From the NCBI RefSeq assembly GCF_900177685.1, contig NZ_FXAY01000005.1, forward strand, positions 124,001 to 188,000: a stretch of DNA of 64,000 nucleotides. Direction: 5' to 3'. Below are positions 1 to 7,915 of the stretch, one piece after another. The position numbers and the translations under genes were made by a program. Under the pieces are notes generated by a model that was not told where the DNA came from, made no database searches, and worked only from the letters and a program-made list of their open reading frames with translations. Numbering within the stretch: the first letter of the stretch is position 1; each line of letters opens with the position of its first letter. The DNA comes from Agreia pratensis. GTDB lineage: Bacteria; Actinomycetota; Actinomycetes; Actinomycetales; Microbacteriaceae.

Positions 1-1206
1 GTGTTCTTCCCGACGACGAAGGAGGGGATGGACAACCTCCAGTACGGGTTGATCCGAATGCCCGACAGCCGCGACGATGCGAAGTATCTGCGGGAAGCGT
101 TGCTCAGCTTCTTGGTGAATGTCGCATTCCTGAACCTCACCGGGCAGCGCCCCGGCAACTACTCGCTGCTAATCCACACCAGCGGCAAGAAGGCTGACCA
201 CACCGTCGACTACGAGGCGGTGACGAAGATCTTCGGGATCCTCGCCGACGCAACATCAACCAAGTATGAGGCGACGACGCGCGAGCTCTTCGACCTGGCC
301 AAGGGACGGTACGGTGATCTCGCCACGGAACTCACGCGCTTCGTGCTGCGGTCGATCAACCAGAACAACGTCGTTGTCATGAACAGCAACTCGGACCGGT
401 CGCAGTCCAGTTACGCCAAGGTGACCACCCCCGCGGCTCTGTTCACTGTGGCCATCGGCGGCAACATCGTCTCCCGCGGCGTCACCTTCGACAACCTACT
501 GTCCATGTTCTTCACCCGCGACTCCGCTCACAAGATTCAGCAGGACACCTACATCCAGCGCGCCCGGATGTTCGGAAGCCGCGGGGCGTACCTGGAGAGC
601 TTCGAGCTGTACATCCCCGGCTCCCTCTACGACGACTGGCAGCGGTGCTTCGTTTTTCACAAGCTGTCTCTTCGCCAGATTCGGAGCGGATCCGGAGCTC
701 CGCTGTGGCTGCAGGACAACCGTATCCAACCTGCGACGACCGCGAGCGTGAAGCTCTCTGCTGTCGACTGGCAGAGCGGAGAGATGACCTGGGAAATCTT
801 CGAGCTCTCTCCTGACGTGGAGAAGATCATCGGGACCGGCGGCACCGGCATCAAACTGGTCAAGGCTCTGGCTGCCGCCGTGGGCAACGACGCGCTCCCC
901 GACCACCTTGTCGAGTTCATCGAGAACTTCAGCCTCCACGGTTCGGAGTCCGTCGCTGTCCACCCGACCCGGCTCATCACAGCGAGCTATAAAACGGCGG
1001 ACCCGGAAACCATCACCCGGGCGAAGGGCTTCATCGGGGCCAAGGAGATCGAGCGGGACGTCTACCCCCGCGCGATTCATCACCTCATGCTCTTCTCCAA
1101 CGAGAAGGGGAATGCGCGCGTTTACTACAAGTACGCGCCGGCGGCGAACGACCCCAATGTCAACAGCCGCCGCCTGGCTTTCGTCGGGCGGAACGCGACC
1201 GTCTAG
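1..1206 (+). CDS. Z1-domain helicase-like protein, C-terminal part (5' end outside window)
   Basis: The frame is open from the first base, so the GTG at base 1 is probably not the true start and only about 400 C-terminal residues are visible. The stretch GGNIVSRGVTFDNL, followed about 25 residues later by YIQRARMFGSRGAY, matches the signature of Z1 domains: a helicase motif V/VI-like arrangement, usually GGxxLSRGLTL then QMGRWFGYR. Z1 proteins usually carry an N-terminal SF2 helicase core and sit in restriction-like defence clusters with MutL-type ATPases, methyltransferases and PD-(D/E)XK nucleases; that is family knowledge, as those partners would lie upstream of this window. In place of the usual Gly-Arg-Trp/Phe-Gly-Tyr-Arg the protein reads RARMFGSRG. 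The next gene starts at the base after the stop, implying co-translation. Confidence 0.8.
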   Translation: MFFPTTKEGMDNLQYGLIRMPDSRDDAKYLREALLSFLVNVAFLNLTGQRPGNYSLLIHTSGKKADHTVDYEAVTKIFGILADATSTKYEATTRELFDLAKGRYGDLATELTRFVLRSINQNNVVVMNSNSDRSQSSYAKVTTPAALFTVAIGGNIVSRGVTFDNLLSMFFTRDSAHKIQQDTYIQRARMFGSRGAYLESFELYIPGSLYDDWQRCFVFHKLSLRQIRSGSGAPLWLQDNRIQPATTASVKLSAVDWQSGEMTWEIFELSPDVEKIIGTGGTGIKLVKALAAAVGNDALPDHLVEFIENFSLHGSESVAVHPTRLITASYKTADPETITRAKGFIGAKEIERDVYPRAIHHLMLFSNEKGNARVYYKYAPAANDPNVNSRRLAFVGRNATV

Positions 1207-1644
1207 GTGATCGGGGAAAAGCTCCGTTACCACGGCGTCGCGCTGGCCCGCCTCGTCGCCGAGGCGGGCCAGGAGGTGACGATTCACGCGCTCAAGGACA
1301 GGTCCCACTGCGCCTATGCCGTCAACGACGACGTCATCTTCGTGAAGTACTCCACGAGTCGCCTCAGCCCGTGGAGGTTCGCCTTTTCCGACGACCAGCG
1401 CGCGGAGTTGGAAGAGCTGGCCTGCGAATACCCGGCGGTCTGGATCGTTCTCGTGTGCGGCCCCGAAGGGGTGCTGACGATCCCGTGGGCGGATGTGTTG
1501 ACCGAGTTGCTGGGGGAGAACGACGAAGGCGCGTTCTCCCTGCAGGCGTCGCGGAAGCGGGGAGAGAAGTTCCGGCTGTCCGGTATTTGGGATGCACCGC
1601 TGGTCATTTCCGAGAAGGATTTCCCATCGCGGCTCTTCGATTAG
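1207..1644 (+). CDS. Small protein co-encoded with Z1 protein, function unknown
   Basis: 145 aa. It begins with GTG at the base immediately after the TAG of the Z1 gene, so it is almost certainly translated from the same message. No domain is recognised with confidence. Visible are a predicted alpha/beta pattern, the segment VIFVKYSTSRLSPWRF and a buried strand VWIVLVCGPEGV, which looks like a compact globular fold. The juxtaposition argues for a partner or nuclease-like accessory subunit of the Z1 system, but this is inference. No signal peptide or membrane segment is visible. An inverted repeat follows the stop. Confidence 0.65.
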   Translation: MIGEKLRYHGVALARLVAEAGQEVTIHALKDRSHCAYAVNDDVIFVKYSTSRLSPWRFAFSDDQRAELEELACEYPAVWIVLVCGPEGVLTIPWADVLTELLGENDEGAFSLQASRKRGEKFRLSGIWDAPLVISEKDFPSRLFD

Positions 1645-2018
1645 TGGAAGTCGTAACCTGCTGCCTCGAGTGATGCCGGGGCCTCGCGCCACCGAGCGCG
1701 TGGCGGCGAGGAGATCGCAGTCCCGGCGAAGGGCAGTCGTTGGTCATTGTTAGTAACAGTCCTCCCCGTCGTTGCGCATGCCGACGAAATAGCCATACTC
1801 CCGAGGAGCATGGCTCAACTCAATTTGCATGGCCTCGATTCGTGCGGCACTACCTCCGCCCCAAGGTTGTGCCACTCTGCTGCAGGCGCCGCGCGTCACG
1901 GCGCGCGAGGATCGCAGCGTCTGGGCCCGTCGGCCCACAAACCTGCAGTAGATAGGCCGGAATGTTGATCGAAGAGAAGATGTGGCACCGGAAGCAAATC
2001 ATTCAGTAGTGTTCCCAC
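1645..2018. other. Intergenic region without a supported gene
   Basis: Apart from the hairpin at 1682-1711, no coding signal is visible. The short open frames here lack ribosome-binding sites and have atypical composition. The promoter of the nuclease-like gene starting at 2019 presumably lies at the right end, but no convincing -35/-10 pair was found. Confidence 0.5.
1682..1711 (+). terminator. Candidate stem-loop after the Z1 pair
   Basis: CCTCGCGCCAC and GTGGCGGCGAGG form a stem with one bulged base and a 7-nt loop, 38 bases after the stop of the small Z1 partner. There is no T-run, so it may be a weak or L-shaped terminator of the kind common in actinobacteria. Confidence 0.4.
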
Positions 2019-3614
2019 GTGACCGCCTCTGAAAACGCTATCCGGGATCTGCTCGCGACGCAGCTATCGCTGATCGAACCTGGCCTCAAACACGTGGCAA
2101 ACAACTACCATCTTCGCAACCCGCACGGAGCTGACGGATTCGTCGACATTTTGGCACGCGACTCCACCGGCGCCTTCGTTGTGATCGAGTTGAAAAAAGC
2201 GAGCTCGACGTCTCGGCAAGCCGTCCATGAGATCGGAAAGTACGTCGATCTGCTCGGGCGAGATAAGGGACTCCGGCCCGAGATGATCCGCGCAATTATC
2301 GTGTCAACCGACTGGCATGAACTGCTGGTCCCGTTCAGCTATTACGTCCATCACAGCGACTTCGATCTCAGAGGGTTTCAGCTCGTTCTAGAGGCAGATG
2401 GGCTGACGCCAAGAGGGACTCTCGAAATGAGGGCGCTAAAAACCGCGACGCCTCGAAGCCTCACCGTGTCCCAGCGACGGATTGACGAGATACCGAAGGA
2501 GGACCTAACTACGACGTGGGACGCAGTGAAGGCGCGCCTCCACGACCTTCAGATCAACGATTTCGTCGGCCTGCATCTATCAATCGACGGGACACGGATG
2601 GTCGTCCTTGTGCTCGGCACGATCCTCTCGGAAGATTCTCGACAGCCAATGGGTGAGGTGCTACTGAGAGAGTCGGGTTTCGACGACGAGGACATCGAAA
2701 AGATGTCCACTGAAGAGCTCGTGCTTCTCGGAATCGAGTACGAGGGTCACCCGCTGAACGTCTGCTACCCGGAGAAGGTGAGCGCCCTGATCAACGGGCA
2801 CGGTTGGACGATCAATCAAGTGGAGCGCTTCGGCGTCTTTGACGATGCCGACCTCTTCTCGGAGGCAGACATTCTGCAAGCGTGCGAAGGCTGGAGTGGC
2901 GGCCTCTCTACGCAATACTTCAATGGCAGAGCGCGCACAACGAACGTAACGCAATGGGCAGGATTTCGCGGATCCATTTCGATGGTGATCGCCGACTCAC
3001 CCGGCTGGGTCGGTCCTGCCAGATTGTGGCTGGATCAGTTGCAGGGGGACGCGCCTCATTGGGACATCAGCACTAACGTGTACGACAATCACGACTTTCT
3101 CCAATCTCTTCTGCACGGGTACCGCGACCAACGATGGTTCGAACTGGTGCCGCAGTTCTCCCTGGCCGTGGAAGCTCACGATGGCAACGCATACGGGTTG
3201 TGGGGATATTTGCGTTGGGACGGCACCAGAGTTCATATAGTCGATGGGCTCCGCGCAGCCTATGCAAACATAGGAGAGTGGAGTGAACTTCGTGCCTACG
3301 ACGGTCAGTCCGAGGCCAACAACAGACTCCTTAAAGCGTGGCATTTGACGTACGAGCTCTCCGAGAAGCGCGCCAACCAACCGCGACCCGAGATTTTATC
3401 CGAGCGGCATGGCGAATTGGTCAAGCGACTCGTCGAGAAGGGTGACGAACGAGAAGACATGATGATGGCGGTCGCAATGGTTGGCTTCATGGAAGCGCAC
3501 GCAGACCAGCTCGACAAGCTCGTTGCATACCTTCAGCATCACGTGACAATCGATCCCGCTACAGCGACTCAAATGATCTTCTTCAACGGCCACGTAGATT
3601 CAGACTGGTATTGA
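2019..3614 (+). CDS. NucS/DUF91-like PD-(D/E)XK nuclease domain protein
   Basis: 531 aa with a GTG start; no clear Shine-Dalgarno sequence precedes it. Residues about 25-75 contain GADGFVDILARD, then FVVIELKK, then an EIGKYVDLL helix. This is the PD-(D/E)XK arrangement (Asp in DIL, Glu-Leu-Lys in ELKK) seen in NucS/DUF91 and related endonucleases. Residues from about 130 to the C-terminus match no family I recognise; they include an acidic, tryptophan-containing middle part. It is much longer than mismatch endonuclease NucS (about 220-240 aa), so the extra 300-plus residues are probably a separate specificity or effector module. Neighbours are a Z1 gene pair and an unknown membrane-anchored protein, which supports a defence role. 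Composition is visibly less GC-rich than the rest of the window, suggesting acquisition. Confidence 0.7.
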   Translation: MTASENAIRDLLATQLSLIEPGLKHVANNYHLRNPHGADGFVDILARDSTGAFVVIELKKASSTSRQAVHEIGKYVDLLGRDKGLRPEMIRAIIVSTDWHELLVPFSYYVHHSDFDLRGFQLVLEADGLTPRGTLEMRALKTATPRSLTVSQRRIDEIPKEDLTTTWDAVKARLHDLQINDFVGLHLSIDGTRMVVLVLGTILSEDSRQPMGEVLLRESGFDDEDIEKMSTEELVLLGIEYEGHPLNVCYPEKVSALINGHGWTINQVERFGVFDDADLFSEADILQACEGWSGGLSTQYFNGRARTTNVTQWAGFRGSISMVIADSPGWVGPARLWLDQLQGDAPHWDISTNVYDNHDFLQSLLHGYRDQRWFELVPQFSLAVEAHDGNAYGLWGYLRWDGTRVHIVDGLRAAYANIGEWSELRAYDGQSEANNRLLKAWHLTYELSEKRANQPRPEILSERHGELVKRLVEKGDEREDMMMAVAMVGFMEAHADQLDKLVAYLQHHVTIDPATATQMIFFNGHVDSDWY

Positions 3615-3913
3615 CGTCGACGTCCGACACTCGACGATGACGGACCGTGCACTTGCACTCAAGACGACGCACATCAACTGACCTCGCACTCCCTCACCAG
3701 GCGGCACGATACTCATTGCTTCCTCGCCCCGGCCACCCAAACTCCGGCACCCAAGTCGTCCGTGCCCGCAGGCGAGGTGCTCTGTGCACATTTCTCTTCG
3801 TGCAAGCGCACAGCCCTGGAATGAGCGCGGACCCGACGCCGCTTTAAGCGGACGTTGACACTCGATAAGGCGTGGGTGGCTAAACCTACTATGTGGTTGG
3901 GCGAACGGGGCGT
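3615..3913. other. Intergenic region, nothing recognised
   Basis: About 300 bases between the nuclease-like gene and the membrane-anchored protein. A 66-codon frame at 3647-3847 has no ribosome-binding site and reads as composition noise. No repeat or operator was seen. Confidence 0.5.
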
Positions 3914-5113
3914 ATGGACTGGACAACTTGGGGAACAATAGGCGACACCTTCGGAGGACTCTTGGGTGCGCTTGTGAACACCCTCCTTCTTGCAACAACG
4001 TTATGGCTTGCCATCGTCCGTCAACCGCGCATTGATCGCTCGCGCGCTGAAGAAATCGAAGCATCCCGGGTAATCGCATGGCCTGCCGAGACGTACCTAC
4101 CGACCGAGCTAGAACAACAAGACGATCCGGGCCAAATCTCTGACGACGAGCCTGCTTACCATGGTGTGGTTCTTGCAAACACCTCGAAGAGCACGGTTCG
4201 AAATGTCGATATCAAGCTGACTATTCGGCACCCGAGCACAGCAACTGAGAAAACCTCTGGACCGGACTTCTCAACAATTTTAGGGAACCGAGAGCTCATT
4301 CTTCCGCCGGGGTCCTGGTTTGTCCCTATACAAGCTGACGAAAACGGGGGGCCCTACGAATGGAAGCTACCGATTCCTGTGGATACCGACGGCAAGCTTC
4401 AGGTTTCCATGCAGGGAAACCAGACCTACGACCTTCGCACGCAACAGCTTCGACAGAACGAAAGAGAAGTGTCCGCAGCTGGTGAAGCATTCGGAATCGG
4501 GTTCCTGCGTTTTACGCTTGACACCCAAACCTGGTGGCGAGACTCCGCCGGGTACCTCCGTCCGTTTTCTCACGTAGAGAAACGCAGCTGGCGCGCTCGA
4601 CTAGCCCTGAGACTTGGCCGATCCCTAGCGCCTGGCTTTCCTGACCAACTCGATCAGTGGGAAGGTGAATTCAGAGCCTCTGAAGTGAAAAAGCGTGTAG
4701 TCGCTGTCGAAAGCAATGGTGCTGCACGCGAAGGCAACAAGATGATTGCTGATCGTATCTATAAGCACTATCGAGACCGAAACGCCTGGGCGGAACGCAA
4801 CCAAGGTACTGGTGTGTTCGTACGTAAGAACCTTGCTGGCGGTCCGACCATTCGGCTCGCGGGGTCCGGACTCCGATTTCCGGATTCACTGACCGTAATG
4901 AATGGAGACGTTTACGACAAGGTGCTGTCTCGACGCGTGTTTGATGCCGTGCTAAAGGCGCTGCCATCCCCCAACTACACCAAACAACGACACTTGCGTG
5001 AGAAAACAGCCGAATTTTGGCAAGAGGAGAATAATTTTTCGGACCTAATCAAGGGCATCGATGCTGGCCTCGATGCTCTGGAGCTGGAATTTCGATCTTC
5101 GCGCGAGGATTAA
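3914..5113 (+). CDS. Membrane-anchored protein of unknown function
   Basis: 399 aa from ATG 3914; an upstream in-frame GTG at 3893 would add seven residues. A single hydrophobic segment lies near residues 12-34 (GGLLGALVNTLLLATTLWLA) after a WTTWGTIGDTFGG lead. Such short Trp-Gly leads plus one helix are common in membrane-anchored proteins of defence islands. The remaining ~360 residues are predicted cytoplasmic and include a beta-rich stretch (residues 75-200) and a basic C-terminal half. No catalytic motif was recognised. GC content is clearly lower than in most genes here, matching the preceding nuclease-like gene, so the two may have been acquired together. They are separated by about 300 bp and need not be one operon. 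Confidence 0.6.
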   Translation: MDWTTWGTIGDTFGGLLGALVNTLLLATTLWLAIVRQPRIDRSRAEEIEASRVIAWPAETYLPTELEQQDDPGQISDDEPAYHGVVLANTSKSTVRNVDIKLTIRHPSTATEKTSGPDFSTILGNRELILPPGSWFVPIQADENGGPYEWKLPIPVDTDGKLQVSMQGNQTYDLRTQQLRQNEREVSAAGEAFGIGFLRFTLDTQTWWRDSAGYLRPFSHVEKRSWRARLALRLGRSLAPGFPDQLDQWEGEFRASEVKKRVVAVESNGAAREGNKMIADRIYKHYRDRNAWAERNQGTGVFVRKNLAGGPTIRLAGSGLRFPDSLTVMNGDVYDKVLSRRVFDAVLKALPSPNYTKQRHLREKTAEFWQEENNFSDLIKGIDAGLDALELEFRSSRED

Positions 5114-5379
5114 TATTTCACGAACGTCTACCCTCTCCCCTCTCGCGCCGAGTACGCCTCGTCGATCGCTGACCCGAGCCATTAGGCTTGCAGACCATCA
5201 AAAGCATGGATCGAGAAGCGGGATGCGTTAGGGCACTTTAGGCGTCACGGATGCACGCCCGCCGCGAACCTGGCCGTCAGCAGTTGCCCCGGCAATCAGG
5301 ACCCGACACAACCGCCGGCACCCCGCATCCACCGAAACGGCCTTGAAGCTTTGTCACGGCGTCGGGCATGCAGGGTCCC
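5114..5379. other. Intergenic region, nothing recognised
   Basis: Transition between the lower-GC island and typical genome sequence. No gene, terminator or repeat could be supported. Confidence 0.4.
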
Positions 5380-5601
5380 ATGGCCAATCGACCCGACGGC
5401 TTCACGTACGAGTTACTTCGCGGCGACGTCGTGATCAGCCATCATGGACGCCGGGCCGTCACCCTGCGAGGAGCCGCCGCCCAGCAGTTTCTGGCCGATG
5501 TACAGCACGAGCCTCAGCAGCTCATGGCGCGCATCACGGGGAACTACAAGCGTGGCAACGAGAGAGTCGCCAAGGAGCACCCGCGCAACCAGAGGCATTG
5601 A
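5380..5601 (+). CDS. Small conserved hypothetical protein
   Basis: 73 aa from the ATG at 5380 (an in-frame ATG at 5368 would add four residues). The sequence has a beta-hairpin-like segment (YELLRGDVVISHHGRRA), then an amphipathic LRGAAAQQFLADV helix and a basic tail containing NYKRGNERV. Small proteins with this HHGRxAxTLRG...GNYKRGNE layout recur in related actinobacteria as far as I recall; function is unknown. It is probably cytoplasmic and possibly nucleic-acid-binding, judging from the basic tail. It stands alone, with a convergent MarR gene 46 bases away. Confidence 0.55.
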   Translation: MANRPDGFTYELLRGDVVISHHGRRAVTLRGAAAQQFLADVQHEPQQLMARITGNYKRGNERVAKEHPRNQRH

Positions 5602-5647
5602 GCTGACAAGCCGAGCCGGTTTTAATGGAGGCCTCTGGCTTCCGGGT

Positions 5648-6061
5648 CTACGGCTCTTGCACGAGCCTCCGCAGAACTCCCTCGAGCGTGGCGCGCTGCT
5701 CCTCCTCGAGCGGGGCGAAGAGCTCTTCGAGCGCGTGCGTCGCAACGCGGTGTCCTTCTCGCAGCGCCTCCCGCCCCGCGTCGGTGAGGGCGTGTTCCAT
5801 GCGCCGCCCGCGCCCTGCGGCGCGTGAGATGAGCCCTCGGTCGACGAGTCGGTTGGCCAGCGTGCCGAACGCCTGGTCGCTCTGAAATGTCGCAACCGCC
5901 AGATCGTGACCGGATGCGCTGGGCATGCGGTCGATCGCGCGCAGGGCGTCCCACTGAACCAGGCTCACCCCGACCTCGCGCAGGGCGGCATCCATCGTGC
6001 GGTGATTGCGGTACTGCGCCTGCTTGATCGCCTGCCCCAGCGATTCCAGATTCGTCGTCAT
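5648..6061 (-). CDS. MarR-family transcriptional regulator
   Basis: 137 aa, a typical length for MarR. The winged helix-turn-helix is visible at residues about 45-100 (SGHDLAVATFQSDQAFGTLANRLVDRGLI), followed by the wing with a basic RAAGRGRRMEHALT stretch and a C-terminal dimerisation helix (LFAPLEEEQRATLEGVLRRL). It is transcribed divergently from an alpha/beta hydrolase with only 47 bp between start codons, so it very likely represses itself and that hydrolase. The inducer is unknown. Confidence 0.85.
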   Translation of the reverse strand: MTTNLESLGQAIKQAQYRNHRTMDAALREVGVSLVQWDALRAIDRMPSASGHDLAVATFQSDQAFGTLANRLVDRGLISRAAGRGRRMEHALTDAGREALREGHRVATHALEELFAPLEEEQRATLEGVLRRLVQEP

Positions 6062-6108
6062 CGTGTTAGCGTATCAACACCAGTACATAAACATATTGAG
6101 ATAGGTGC
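6062..6108. promoter_or_regulatory. Divergent MarR/hydrolase control region
   Basis: 47-bp AT-rich gap between two divergent start codons. It contains TATCAACACC and ATTGAGATA as imperfect inverted arms around a TACATAAACATA core, the likely MarR operator. Both promoters must overlap it, as there is no room elsewhere. Confidence 0.5.
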
Positions 6109-6891
6109 ATGATGACTGCCAAGCTCCCCCAGAACACACTCGCCGTCGAGTCCGGCGATCCGGATGCGCGCACCGCGTTGGTGCTTCACGGTGGCGGCGG
6201 ACCCCAGACCGTCGCGCCGATCGCCGGCCACCTCGCCGCGACCATGCATGTTCTGGCCCCGACCCACCCGGGATGGAACGGCACGAGCAGGCCCGACGAC
6301 ATCGCATCCATCGCCCAGCTCGCGACCACGTACCTCGAAAACCTTCTCGAGCGCGGCGAGCGCGACGTCGTGGTGGTCGGGTCGTCGATCGGCGGCTGGA
6401 TCGCACTCGAGATGGCGATCCAGTGCGCCGCCGACGAGCGGTACGCCGGTCTGGTCGGCGCCGTGATCGACATCGACGGCGTCGGCGCCGTCGTCGAGGG
6501 CGAGCCCGGCGCGGACTTCTTCGCGCTCGACGCCCGCCAACTCGCCGAGGCCGCCTGGCACAACCCCGAACTCGGATACAGGGATCCCGCGGCGTTCACC
6601 GACGAACAACGCGCCATCCAGCAGTCCAACGGAGAGACCATGGCCACAATCGCGGGGCGCGGCATGAGCGACGCGACACTTCTCGACCGCCTCGGCGCGA
6701 TCTCCGTGCCGACGCTCGTCGTGTTCGGCGCCAGCGACCGCATCGTCACGCCCACCTACGGCCAGGCTGTCGCTCACGCCATTCGCGGTGCTGAGTTCGC
6801 CGTCGTCCCAGACGCGGGACACCTCCCCCACCTCGAGGCGCCGGATGCGACCTGGGCGGTCATCGACCCGTTCGTGAAGCGCATCCGGTGA
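6109..6891 (+). CDS. Alpha/beta-hydrolase
   Basis: 260 aa with a double ATG start (6109 and 6112) and a short AGGTG site. The fold is clear: VLHGGGGPQ oxyanion region near residues 25-33, nucleophile elbow GSSIGGW near residues 88-94 (the serine between the glycines), acid-bearing strand VVFGASDRIV near 200-209, and DAGHLPHLE with the catalytic histidine near 233-241. It is probably a cytoplasmic esterase or lactonase; the substrate cannot be inferred. It is controlled by the divergent MarR gene. Its stop is followed after 7 bases by a fragment of an ABC exporter gene, so the downstream junction is a recombination scar. Confidence 0.85.
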   Translation: MMTAKLPQNTLAVESGDPDARTALVLHGGGGPQTVAPIAGHLAATMHVLAPTHPGWNGTSRPDDIASIAQLATTYLENLLERGERDVVVVGSSIGGWIALEMAIQCAADERYAGLVGAVIDIDGVGAVVEGEPGADFFALDARQLAEAAWHNPELGYRDPAAFTDEQRAIQQSNGETMATIAGRGMSDATLLDRLGAISVPTLVVFGASDRIVTPTYGQAVAHAIRGAEFAVVPDAGHLPHLEAPDATWAVIDPFVKRIR

Positions 6892-6898
6892 CCGGGCT

Positions 6899-7054
6899 GA
6901 CGGCTCGATCGTTCAACGCGGCACCCACGAAGAACTGCTGGCAGCGGGAGGGCGCTACGAGGAATTGCACCGCACCCAGTTCGCGGTGCAGAAGAACGTT
7001 GCGGCAGAGGAAGAGGCGGTTAGCGGGAGCCAGTCGGGCATTCTGAATCCCTGA
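6899..7054 (+). pseudogene. Orphan 3' end of an ABC exporter gene
   Basis: Reading from GAC 6899 gives 51 codons to TGA 7052-7054, with no start codon of its own. The peptide begins DGSIVQRGTHEELLAAGGRY, the classic end of an ABC exporter ATPase. It matches the C-terminus of the complete exporter at 37233-39134 at 39 of the first 42 positions, then diverges. Nearly all codon differences are synonymous, so the fragment descends from a functional paralogue or allele rather than a recent copy. Everything upstream of the H-loop region is missing. Confidence 0.85.
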
Positions 7055-7068
7055 CCGATCTGCAACCG

Positions 7069-7893
7069 CTAGTCGATCGGGGTGCGCACTTTGGTTGTCG
7101 CCAGGAACTTCTCGAGGTACTCCGCGACGCCGTCGTCGTGGTGACGGCCGGTGATTACAGTCGCGGCGCTCAGCACCGCGTCTTTCGCATTCGCAACGGC
7201 TACCGAAGTGCCGACCACGTCGAAGGCGGGCAGGTCGTTGTAATTGTCACCGAAGAAGTGGCAGTCAGCGAGCTCGACGCCGAGTTCATCCGCCATGGCA
7301 GCCAGCCCGGCACCCTTCGAGCAGCCCGCGTTCGCGATCTCCAGGTAGGTGTCTTTCGACCGGTAAGTCACCACATCAGGCCGCGCTGCGAGCAGCGCCT
7401 CCAGCTGTTCGATCAGCGCGGGATCGCCCATACACATGATCTTGTGCGGCGGAGCGGTGCGCATCCGGCCGCTCTCGAAGTACTCGGAGGCGAACTCGGG
7501 GTTGGGTGACACCCCGGTGTTGTTGGTCTCGCGATCGGCCCATTTGTCGTCCGCCCAGACGTACCAGTCCTCGCCGCTGTAGAAGCTGGCGTGCAGCTCG
7601 ATCTCTCGGCAGGTCTTATAGATCAGCAGGGCGTCATCAGGCAGGATCGGCACATCGAGCGCAACGGAAGCATCGCTGCGCAGAACGATGCCGCCGTTGT
7701 AAGCGATGAGCGGAACGTTCGCGCCACCGTACAGAGCTTCGAGAATACGCATGGATGCAGGCATGCGTGACGAGCAGAGCACAAAAGTGTGCCCGGCATC
7801 GGTGAACTGACGGATGGCGCGAATCGTTCGCTGAGACAGCGTGCGCTCCGCGTTGAGAAGCGTTCCGTCGATGTCGGAACAAAATACGGCCAC
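7069..7893 (-). CDS. HAD-superfamily hydrolase, Cof type
   Basis: 274 aa from GTG 7893, which is preceded by GAGGAG at ideal spacing; an open frame continues upstream to 8124 but that part has no matching homology and overlaps the pentapeptide gene. Motif I is FCSDIDGTLLN (residues 5-15), motif II is VLCSSR, motif III is the lysine of CSKGAGL, and motif IV is HFFGDNYNDLPAF. The C2-type cap and the length match Cof/YbiV-type sugar- or nucleotide-phosphate phosphatases. It is probably cytoplasmic and Mg-dependent; the substrate is unknown. It is the last gene of the minus-strand series starting at 14848, 22 bp after the pentapeptide gene. Confidence 0.85.
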   Translation of the reverse strand: MAVFCSDIDGTLLNAERTLSQRTIRAIRQFTDAGHTFVLCSSRMPASMRILEALYGGANVPLIAYNGGIVLRSDASVALDVPILPDDALLIYKTCREIELHASFYSGEDWYVWADDKWADRETNNTGVSPNPEFASEYFESGRMRTAPPHKIMCMGDPALIEQLEALLAARPDVVTYRSKDTYLEIANAGCSKGAGLAAMADELGVELADCHFFGDNYNDLPAFDVVGTSVAVANAKDAVLSAATVITGRHHDDGVAEYLEKFLATTKVRTPID

Positions 7894-7915
7894 AGGATCT
7901 CCTCGGTTGGGGCGG

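Noticed and set aside
496-1692. 398-codon open frame on the minus strand over the Z1 gene
   Set aside because: It mirrors the codon positions of the plus-strand Z1 gene, has low-complexity Arg/Val/Asp-rich translation and no ribosome-binding site. The Z1 motifs settle the strand.
3647-3847. 66-codon frame between nuclease-like and membrane genes
   Set aside because: No start signal and Arg/His/Pro-rich random-like translation.
6058-6831. 257-codon frame antisense to the alpha/beta hydrolase
   Set aside because: Shadow of a GC-rich gene; the hydrolase has all catalytic motifs.
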